From Polyodon spathula (Eukaryota; Chordata; Actinopteri; Acipenseriformes; Polyodontidae), in contig NC_054534.1 in assembly GCF_017654505.1 (NCBI RefSeq), positions 10,209,071 to 10,273,070 on the forward strand: a stretch of DNA of 64,000 bases. Reading direction: 5' to 3'. A model generated the notes under the pieces. The model did no database searches. It was given only the letters and a program-made list of their open reading frames with translations, and was not told the origin of the DNA. Shown here piece after piece: positions 54,887-64,000 of this stretch. Each line of letters begins with the position of its first letter. Positions within the stretch are counted from its first letter, which is position 1. A program made the position numbers and the translations under genes.

Positions 54887-57800
54887 GAATTATACAGCCT
54901 GTTGATGTTTCAAAATCATAGCTCTAAAAACAGTACATTTCAGGAGATATCAGTATGTTAATCTCATGAAGAAAAATAAATGAAAATGTTCCCTACATCA
55001 ATAAGTGCTGCAGCACTGTTATTGCACGAATGCCTTTAGCTGTTAACAATCAAGAATTTGGTCCTGCTTTTAAATAGCTACTGTACACAATGCAGACTCA
55101 TGCCTCTCAGGGGCTATTTTATTCTTATGTAACAATACACTTAACCTGAGTGACTGCACAAGCTTCCCACGCTGGGAAGGATTGGTGTCTCTACAAGAGA
55201 CTTAAAACACTCCCAGCTGGTTAAAGAGGGCAAACGAAAATTAAGAACAAACTTTGATGTTCAATCACAAAAAAACACATTGTAATTCATTGATCTAGTG
55301 CTCATTCTTTTTAAAACAACCAGTTGCAATGCTTTTTTACAAGAAAAAAAACAACATTTTGCATGAGACGCAGTGTTTGAGATCGCATGCAAATAATCCA
55401 CTGAAGTAAAAACTAAGGGAACAAAGTTTTGAGCAGAGGGAACGTTCCAACACAATAGCTACAAAAGTTGCCTGTGTGTTTGCTTTCACAGCTTTGAAGT
55501 GACTGGCTGTTTTGGGGATTCTGCCTCTAACCTGACAGTGAAAGTTGCAGTGGAAGAGTATGACATCATTGTGATGACACCCATGATCCTGCAGTTCAGC
55601 CTGGAGAACGGCACCATCCCTGGGCTGTCAACATTCACTTTGATCTTCTTCGACGAGTGCCACAACACGAGCAAGAAGCACTCATACAACAGCATCATGG
55701 GCATGTACATGGACATCAGACTGCAGGGCCCCCAGAGCGCTGCCCTCCCTCAGGTACCGTGATGGGCACGGGAAACGCAAGGGGAACATAGGGCTTACTG
55801 AAATTCAGCAAACCAGGCAGGGTATTCTTACTGAAATTCAGCAAGGCAGGCAGGGTATTCTTACTGAAATTCAGCAAGCCAGGCAGGGTATTCTTACTGA
55901 AATTCAGCAAGCCAGGTAGGGTATTCTTACTGAAATTCAGCAAGCCAGGCAGAGTATTCTTACTGAAATTCAGCAAGCCAGGTAGGGTATTCTTACTGAA
56001 ATTCAGCAAGCCAGGCAGGGTATTCTTACTGAAATTCAGCAAGCCAGGCAGGGTATTCTTACTGAAATTCAGCAAGGCAGGCAGGGTATTCTTACTGAAA
56101 TTCAGCAAGGCAGGCAGGGTATTCTTACTGAAATTCAGCAAGCCAGGTAGGGTATTCTTACTGAAATTCAGCAAGCCAGGCAGGGTATTCTTACTGAAAT
56201 TCAGCAAGCCAGGCAGGGTATTCTTACTGAAATTCAGCAAGCCAGGCAGGGTATTCTTACTGAAATTCAGCAAGCCAGGCAGGGTATTCTTACTGAAATT
56301 CAGCAAGCCAGGTAGGGTATTCTTACTGAAATTCAGCAAGCCAGGCAGGGTATTCTTATTGTAATTCCTCAAGCCAGGCAGGGTATTCTTATTGTAATTC
56401 CTCAAGCCAGGCAGGGTGTTCTTATTGTAATTCCTCAAGCCAGGCAGGGTATTATTATTTTTATTCTTATTTCACATGCGTTGTTTGGAAAGTTGTTTGG
56501 TTCATGTGGTCAGTCTGCTACAGGTGGGTGAACTCCTAGTCAGTCTACAGCCAAGTGATGTGCTGTATACAGAGAGTGTGAGCGGAGCGGAGCAGGGAGA
56601 GCATATTTTACGCGGAGCGGAGTAGTTGCTGGAGAGGAGCGCAGAGCGGATATTTCCGTCCGGCTCCATTACAGCACGGAGAAGGACTGGACACATTTGT
56701 GCCATGGAGTTTGCACAAAAAAAGTTGACAAATACAGATGCAGTCACTTTACAGTATTTTCTGTCATGCCTTTGCATGTTCATTCATTTTCCAGTTTCAA
56801 AACAAAATTAGGCACTTTTATGTTTGCAGAGATTTTTTTTGTTTTTTTTTTATATTCAATGTGATTGGCGTTGCACTTTATAATTCATTATAGAAGGAAA
56901 AATATATATTCTCCCGATTGGAGCTGCATTTATGCCATATAAAAATGTGAGAAACGTCTCATCAGTGTGTCCATCTGTCTGTAGTTATTACATAGCCTGT
57001 GTTCTTGCACATTTCTACCCTTATGCCCCAATACAGCGCTGTGAACACGATTTATATTTTCTGCACTCTTAAGATAGTTAATACACTCGTGAGTTGCTTT
57101 GAGCTCCCTGTGAGATATTTGGATACAAACAAGCCCAGTATAAAGCTAATTTGATACTAATCATATGCAAAGTTTGAAGTAGGTGAGTACACTGTACACG
57201 ACATTGTAGGAATCTGTTAAAAACCTGTTCATTGCAAGGTGATATTTCCTAATTTTACATTATTTTCAATGTACGCATTTTTTCGGTACCAATCAATAAT
57301 AATGAGAAAGCATATTTGAATTGAATTAGATACCTTCTCTAAGCACTTTATGCTGGCTTTTTTCTTTGCTGATCATAGCTAGGGATTTTTTTCTTATTTA
57401 CTTGGGTCAAGCTGTGCGATTATAGTAAGGACAATTAAATAGTATTCCTTTCTTTTCATCTGCAATTGGCAACACAGTGAGAAAAAAAAAACAGCTAGTT
57501 TATTTTTATTGTTTATTACCATGTGAGTGGAGCCAGAATTGCAAGCAATGGAGTGGACGATATTATGAGAGGCGAGCACAATGGAAGAAAGAGTGGAGCA
57601 GAGAGGAGCGGAGCATATTATGAACTGCGAGCGAAATTTTTTCACCACTCCACTCACATTCTCTGACTGTACACAACCAACGCACATCATATACCAGATC
57701 GTTTTCTGTTTGTTTGTAATGACACTCATTTCTTCAGCAATCCAACAACTGCAGTTGAATCTCGTGTAACTCGGCAGTCTCAAAAGCTGATGGATTCAGT

Positions 57801-60800
57801 TAAGATTCAGCACGGAGTTTAGGAACACATCAGTGCAGTCCCATATTATCCCCTAGTGTATCCCATCAGGCTTCAGAAATCAAAAACATCCTTTCTGAAG
57901 TCTAGGGTATAGTGTCATCACAACAGGACATTACCTGTGCATTTTATAAATATTCAATACTATATACATAGATCAATACCATATGCATACAATAAAAATA
58001 AATATTGTATCTTAGTGATACACTGAATAGTACACACAGACTGCTGCTGCTCAATGAGTACAACTTGGTTCCCTGTCTCTATGCCTTTCTCTAGATTGTG
58101 GGTCTGACAGCGTCTGTTGGAGTTGGCAAGTCAAAGAATGCTGATGGTGCCCTGGAACACATTTACCAGCTGTGTGCCAGCCTTGACACCCACACCCTCT
58201 CCACTGTGACAACACACTTGAATGAGCTCAGCAAGTTCGTCTTCATACCCAGCAAAGGTAGAGCATGTTCTCCTGCTCGGATCCGTGGTGGTCCACTCCA
58301 GTGCAATGGGTTCAAGTGCATTAATCCCTGCTGTGTTCTCGGGGCTCAAATACAGACGTTCTGTGACGTGATTGACTGAAACACTTGCTGCATGATATAA
58401 TTGCACATACTGTAAATGTATAAAGCAGTATTTCCATCCTGTTCACCAAGAGTTGAATGCCACACTAAGCACTTGTTTCATTATACAAAAACCCTTTTAT
58501 TAGTATTACTTATCCCCCCCCCCAGATATAAGGTTAGTGAAGCGGCGCTCTGTGGATCCTTTCATGGACGTTGTGTTGGGACTGATGGCACATGTTGAGT
58601 CCATTGCAAAAAAAACCTACACTATCGGTAAGTGTGTTACTAAATCTGATGAAAAGTTTCTTTTTAGTGGCTGTGGCTGGTTGACAGCACTGGAGTCATT
58701 TGAGTGTATTTATGTATTTGCCTGCACGGCTGTCGTTCATTGAAGCCCTCTGTGCTGCCCTGTCTTGCAGAGTCCTTGTCCAAGGTGCCTATGAGCACGC
58801 GGGGCTCCCAGGCCTATGAGCAGTGGGTGGTGTCAGTGCAGCGGCAGTGCAAGGTGCTGAAGCTGGTGGATCAAGATGAGGAAGAGGAGATGAAGATCTG
58901 CAGGAAGCTGGTCACCTGCTCCGAGCACCTCCGGGTACGTTTGGGGTGAGGGGAACCAGCAAAGCACATGGGAAGTCATTCCCACAAGCTGCTGCAAGCT
59001 GGGACTTTTCACACCTGAATTCCTCAACATGGGCACTGTCACTTTTGGAGCAGTAAAATGTTCCCTTGTGTATTCCTTGTATAATGTGTAACTCTTATAT
59101 AATGTGCACCCAAAAGTGGCCCAAGAGGAAATATAATAACTTATATTAACTATTTCCCTCAGTGGAAGATTAAAACATTTACTAAGCATCCAAAAATAAA
59201 ACTTCAAGCATTCTTCATTTACTGTAAATGTGCAATAATTATTGTGATTTCATTAAACATGTACTTGCAGTACTGCAGTGTGTTTTTTAAAGGGATAAAG
59301 AAATGAAGTTTGTCTCTTTTCTGTACAGAAATACAATGACTCCCTGATTATATCAGAAGATGCTCGTGCTATTGATGCCATTAATTACCTGCAGAAGTAT
59401 TTTGATAACCTGGACCCAACCAGATTTGACGAGACAGATCAGAAACTTTTCAGTGTTTTTGAAGGTGCTTAACCGTGTATATTAACTGTTTTAAACACAG
59501 CGTGTTAAAGAAAACACATAACAAAAGATGCAATAATCAAGGTTTTAAAAACATCACAAGTCGGGGCTCCCGAGTGAAGGCACTCTGCATGGAGAGCAGG
59601 GTGCACCCTATAGTCTGGAGATTGTAGTTTCGAATCCAGGCTGTGTCATTGCAGACCATGAACGGGGGTTCCTAGGGGACGGCATACAATTGGCCAAGCA
59701 CCGTCTGGGTAGGAAGGGATTAGATCGGCAGGGCAATCCACGGTTCACTGTGCACCAGCAAACCCTGTGGCTGATAGTCTGCGGGTCTGCAGTGGAGCCA
59801 TTCAGATCTGTATTGTCCTCCGGCACTGTGGGTCTGATGGCTTCGCTGTGAATTGGCAGGAGCACGTTTCGGAGGACGAGTGTTTCAGCCTCCGTTTCCT
59901 GAGTCGCCGGGGGTTTGCAGCGGTGAACTGAGGTAAAAAAATAATAATTGGGCATTCCAAATTGGGGGAAATAAATAAAAAAAAATGATAATTGGGGAAT
60001 CCTCTGCAACAGTTATATAATGGAGGCAGTCGCACATCCATATTTACAGTATGGCACCCTTCACACATTCGCACCGCCACATGTACAGTACATGCACACT
60101 TCACACATTTTTGCATACATCTGGAGAACTGATTATCCAGTGTTCATTCATTTGGTATTATTTGTTACCCTGTATCTTTCAGAAAGAAGCAAGGAGCTGC
60201 TCTGTATCGCCAGTAGCAGCGGCCGCGAGAATCCCAAACTGCAGGAGCTCCAGAGTGTGTTGAATGAGCAGTATCACTACAACTCCGAAACAAAGACCAT
60301 CCTCTTCGTCAAAACCAGGGCGCTTGCAGAGGTAGGGTGGAGAACAGCGTAAAGGTTAAAAATACATCTAAACATGCCTCTTGTGTTTAGCCGGGACCAT
60401 ACTGAAGAACTGGGGACACTGGCTTATCAGCCGATTGTAATGCATGTCATTTTCCATTGACTTTATCTTTCACTGTCTAGGCTGTTGAACGATGGATACT
60501 GGAGACTCCAGACTTAGCACACCTGAAACCCAAGGTGCTGATTGGCCGCAGAAGAACAGAAAACACTGCTGGTAAGAAAGCTGGATCCTTTCTGTTTGGA
60601 CATTAATGTCAGGAGTATGGTGGTTAGCTTACAATCAGCATTAGTGTAACTTAGGTTGCAGACATTCTGAGATGAGAAGGGATCATTCTGTAACTGTTTA
60701 AAAAGGATTTCTTACGCCATTCAATTTGAGCTTTAACATATCCTCTTTGTTTCTTCCCCAGGAATGACTTTGTCTACACAGAAAGATGCCCTGAGTGCCT

Positions 60801-62855
60801 TTGAAAGTGAGGGAGGCAGCAAGCTTCTGATAGCTACCTCTGTGGCTGATGAAGGCATCGATATTGCCCAGTGTAACCTGGTGTTGCTGTATGACTACGT
60901 GGGTAACGTGATAAAGATGGTGCAGACCCGAGGTAAGCCTCATGAGTGGATCTCCAGTGTAACCTAGTGTTGCTGTATGACAAAGCTGGTTCTCAAGGAG
61001 TCCATCAAACGAGGAACATCCTGTAAATTGGGCTGTTATTTTAAGAGCAAACCCTGCTTGTTCGTCTGTGCGTAAGCATCAGTGTGATTGGCTGTAGGGC
61101 ATGTGGTGGATTCAAGCTCTTTCCTAGTCGGACGGAATCTCAAATTCCAATGCACAGGGTTTCAATAGAGAGTTTATATTTATGAAATCGGAGGGGTTTA
61201 CATTCTGATTTCCAGGGGTAATTTGTCATGGAAGAACCTATAAGACTGCTTGCTTGTCTGCACTTTGAGTGACAGACAAGCACCATAAGAGGCAGAGTTA
61301 ACCTAACTATGTGTCCTGCAGACAGCTTTATCAGACACTGTACTAGCCTGTGAGTTAATCCTGTATCTCCCGTGGCTGCAGTAGGGTCAGGATGCTGTTT
61401 GTGTTGCAGGCCGAGGCAGGGCAAAAGACAGTCACTGCATCCTGATCACCAGCAACCGAGAGAACGCAGAGAAGGAGCAGATCAACATGCTGCAGGAGAA
61501 AGTCATGTATGATGCCATCCAGACAGTACAGAACATCGAGCCAGGCGTGTTCCTGGCCAAGGTGCCCTGCTAATTGTGTTTCCTATGTGTTGTTCTATGT
61601 AGACTGTTATGAAAACATTCAACCACTGTGGTGTGGCCCCAGTATCATTTCTTGTACCTCACTAGCATTTATACCAATACACACCTTCTGTCCCACCAGT
61701 ATAAACTAGATTGACAACTGCACCCTGTGCCATCCCCCCAATGGGAAGGCACAGACCAGCAGAGGCGATGGGTGGTTGCTGTGCCGGATCTCTTCTGTAC
61801 AGGGTTGGGGTCTGTTTGTTTCCCTTTTGTTCTGTTCCAATTCCACGTCCTTTGAAGGAATTGGACTTGGAATTGGAATTGATTCAATGGGAATGGGAAT
61901 GGATTTTAAAAAGGAATTGATTCAATGGGAATGGATTTTGAAAAGGAATTGGAATTGCCCCTAGCCCTGCTTCTGTATTGACCTGTAACTGGAGAATCAT
62001 TGATCGGATTCAGGTGAGGAACGTTCAGAAGCGGCAAAAGAAACAACGAGACCTGGAGAGGAGAATGGCTCCTGAGAAGAAGAAAGAGGAAACCCTCTTC
62101 CTGTTACAGTGTGCAAAATGCCGTCAACATGCCTGCAAGTCTGACGAGATCCGCGTCATACAGGTGCAGTACACGCTGCTTGATGCTCCATGCACAAACA
62201 CCTGAGCTTGCTCATATAACATGGTGTGTTGAGGGTGTATTCCTGCAACCCTTTCCATTGCCTAACAGTAATTGAACTTTAATGCTTGTGTTTTAGGTGT
62301 TCATTCTGACCTATATGCACTGATTTTTTCTGTCTGACAATATACTCCAGACTTGCATTCCTCACTCTTAGCCTGCATAGACTTTTCGGATTGCATTTGG
62401 TTTTAATCCAATAAACTGCGAATAAAGACCCTGTGAGGTACAAAAGAGTTCATGACATCAACTACATCTTCAGGTGTACTGGGGGTTGTAATAGTTTCTT
62501 CTTTATTTCCATTTTGCAGAATAATCACAGGGTTGTTATCAGCAAAGCCTTCAGGTCTCTGTGCAACATCCAGCCTCATCCCAAGCCTCAGGTCTGTGAC
62601 GTCCTTGAGAAGAAATCCAAGATATTCTGTGGCAAGTGTAACCGGGACTGGGGCATCCTGGCCTTGTGCATGGGCCTGGATAACCTCCCGGTGCTGAAGG
62701 TGTCTGGGTTTACCTTTGTGAACTTGCGTACTGGACAGAGGAAGCCAGTGGTGAAATGGCAGGATTTCCCCGGCTTGATCAAAGATTTTGATTTTGAGTT
62801 GGATGTCCTAGATCAGGACAGTAGTGAGGAGGCCGGGCCCAGCAGGCTGTCCTGA
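50473..62855 (+). CDS. RIGI: RIG-I (RIGI/DDX58), cytosolic RNA sensor, complete 18-exon gene
   Basis: RIG-I detects 5'-triphosphate, blunt-ended RNA and signals through MAVS to interferon. The exons are 50473-50569, 51672-51806, 52624-52805, 52964-53108, 53542-53631, 54195-54329, 54485-54638, 55492-55753, 58095-58257, 58526-58627, 58771-58934, 59329-59464, 60183-60331, 60481-60571, 60762-60932, 61410-61561, 62014-62163 and 62520-62855. All have GT-AG ends, and the phases sum exactly to 2,814 nt, or 937 residues (human 925). Two N-terminal CARDs span about residues 1-185. The helicase shows Walker A APTGSGKT at 259-266, DECH at 367-370, TAS at 405-407, [15 protein letters not shown], and motif VI QTRGRGRA at 723-730. 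The C-terminal RNA-binding domain has zinc ligands C809, C812, C863 and C866, a basic KKSK patch and KWQDF. Start ATG 50473 is the first in frame. No lesion was seen. Intron 8 holds a minisatellite and a hAT-like element. Confidence 0.97.
50850..51105 (+). repeat. GGAATT-type interspersed repeat expanded into a minisatellite
   Basis: It begins CAATTCCCAATTCCAATTCC and ends TTGACCCCAGCCCTGG, a pattern of a common fish interspersed repeat. Inside, a unit of about 44 bp (GATTTGATAAAGGAATGGGC then ATTGATTAAAATAGAGTGT) occurs about four times. It lies in RIG-I intron 1. A related element is at 61825-61970. Confidence 0.85.
55797..56450 (+). repeat. Minisatellite, unit 33 bp, about 20 copies
   Basis: The unit is TTACTGAAATTCAGCAAGCC followed by AGGCAGGGTATTC. 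The last three copies carry a variant (TTATTGTAATTCCTC). It begins about 44 bp after RIG-I exon 8. A 240-codon minus-strand frame of 11-residue repeats across it is an artefact of a unit divisible by three. Confidence 0.97.
56570..57665. mobile_element. Non-autonomous hAT-like DNA transposon in RIG-I intron 8
   Basis: The left end CAGAGAGTGTGAGCGGAGCG (56570) and the reverse complement of the right end (CAGAGAATGTGAGTGGAGTG, ending 57665) form terminal inverted repeats of about 20 bp with four transition differences. The flanks GCTGTATA (56562-56569) and ACTGTACA (57666-57673) agree at six of eight bases, as expected for an aged 8-bp hAT target duplication. Subterminal GGAGCGGAG motifs recur on both sides (56580-56645 and 57590-57612). 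No transposase frame is present in the 1.1 kb. Confidence 0.82.
59565..60002 (+). mobile_element. tRNA-derived SINE with full-length head
   Basis: The head has a B-box-like GTTTCGAATCC at 59628-59638, about 50 bp after the element start (GGCTCCCGAGTGAAGGCACT), fitting a tRNA-derived Pol III promoter. The body includes GTCCTCCGGCACTGTGGG and GTTTCGGAGGACGAG, and the tail AATAATAATTGGGCATTCCA plus A-rich repeats. Body words match the copies at 11845 and 45958. It lies in RIG-I intron 12. Confidence 0.8.
61825..61970 (+). repeat. GGAATT-type interspersed repeat
   Basis: TTCCAATTCCACGTCCTTTG, then repeated GGAATTGATTCAATGGGAAT and a terminal GGAATTGCCCCTAGCCCTG. It is the same family as 50850-51105, by shared ends. 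It lies in RIG-I intron 16. Confidence 0.75.
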
Positions 62856-63801
62856 GGGTTAATGGAAGGGAGTGTTCTTGCTTTTAAAACAAACTCTTAT
62901 CCTGCACTTGATCTAGTTTTAATAATAGTTTTTTTTCACAAATTCTCCAAACTACAGTACTAGCCTCTCACCGTCATTTCGGGTTAATTTTGGGTATAGC
63001 CTAACAACTGCTGATGTTATAAAAAAATTTATGAAAAGTGAATCTTATTTGAAAACATAAAAAAGACAGAATAGAAGCTAACAAATAAATCTCCTAGTTT
63101 GTACACTAGGAGGCAAGATGTACTAATCTATGGCATCTCAGCAGCAGATGGGGTGTGCTTGCACAGCAGTCTCTTATTTGTATTTAATGAATTAGGGTCG
63201 TTGTGTGCCTGTTGCTATTACTAAATTGAGTGTGTCTAAATGTGGGGATATATGGAAGCGTGCAGCATGTCCGCCCGTCTGTGAAGGTAGGGAATCTCAA
63301 CAGAGTGAACCAGCTGCTCATTGACTGCTCGGAGTGGCACACCTCATCAGTGTCAGGCATTTACCTTATTGACTTTAAAACGTTTCACTTCACCGACAAG
63401 ATTCATGAAATGATATGAGCAAACTACTATACTAACCCCCTGCTTATGAGCCAGGTAATGGGTAATTCCAAGAACTCAAACTCGTGCCAGGATATTCCTC
63501 ACTGTGCCGTTATTAGACATTAGCCTTCAATCACATGCTCTCTGTAGTATAGATCATGATCATTATCATCGAGTTGCAACCAGGTACCATGACTTTAACC
63601 ATGATTTTAACCATGATTTTAACTGCTTGTAACCTAAAGAAAACATTTAGAAAGCGACAAACCATTCCAATATCTTACAAGATTGTAAATCCTTGGAAGC
63701 AGGCATGGCTGCTGCTTTGCCTGCAGTAAGTTTGACGAATGCCTTGCTGTCTTTTGCACAGGGAACTGTAAGAATGCTGATGCTATATAAGTCAGTATTT
63801 G

Positions 63802-63863
<62 letters not shown>

Positions 63864-64000
63864 ATATATAATATATTCTTCAAAATTATTTTAAATTTTG
63901 ATTAATTAACAAGGAAATTAATGGATCTCATTATATCACACAAAGACTAGACATATTAACAGTTTACTTTAAGTTGGAATGAAATGTACACTTGGTGTAA
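62856..64000. other. RIG-I 3' untranslated region and downstream flank
   Basis: AATAAA at 63084-63089, about 230 bp after the stop codon, is the first good polyadenylation signal. No further gene was recognised up to the window end. Confidence 0.55.
63804..63878 (+). repeat. (AT)n microsatellite
   Basis: Nearly perfect AT dinucleotide run, interrupted by AATATA near 63840 and 63862. Confidence 0.95.

Noticed and set aside
55716..56438. 240-codon minus-strand frame with 11-residue repeats
   Set aside because: It is the 33-bp minisatellite in RIG-I intron 8 and has no unique sequence.
59565..59640. A functional tRNA gene
   Set aside because: A B-box-like site exists, but there is no cloverleaf, and the sequence continues into a SINE body and tail.

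Overview
The window looks like nuclear DNA of a ray-finned fish outside the teleosts, with sturgeon or paddlefish the best guess. Genes are split into short exons with GT-AG introns. CR1/Rex1-like LINEs, a Tc1 element, tRNA-derived SINEs and many minisatellites lie between them. A true 2'-5'-oligoadenylate synthetase gene is present, a family that to my knowledge teleosts lack. Several other genes look like decayed duplicates, as expected in a re-diploidising polyploid. The species is an inference; the gene identities come from reading exons, splice sites and phases by eye.

Layout: 1-5.2 kb holds a minus-strand LINE fragment and an internally deleted Tc1/mariner. 5.2-9.0 kb (+) holds the 3' exons of RIOK2, with a broken splice donor. 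9-15.5 kb is repeat-rich and has no recognisable gene. 15.57-15.81 kb (+) is the last exon of LIX1, the usual neighbour of RIOK2, without its other exons. 17.6-26.1 kb (-) is an intact OAS gene whose upstream in-phase exons encode three C2H2-type zinc fingers, a fusion I do not recognise. 27.1 kb (-) has an orphan exon. 27.6-47.8 kb (+) is a large EPG5 relic with at least seven nonsense codons, several frameshifts and missing exon blocks. 50.47-62.86 kb (+) is a complete 18-exon RIG-I gene of 937 codons, with a hAT-like element and a 33-bp minisatellite in intron 8.

Functionally, the two intact genes are both cytosolic RNA-triggered antiviral proteins. OAS makes 2-5A to activate RNase L, and RIG-I signals through MAVS from 5'-triphosphate RNA. 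The housekeeping or developmental genes beside them (RIOK2, LIX1, EPG5) appear degenerate here. RIOK2/LIX1, EPG5 and RIGI lie on three human chromosomes (5q, 18q, 9p) that share ancestry with the chicken Z, so the window may keep an old linkage group into which OAS was inserted or in which it was retained.
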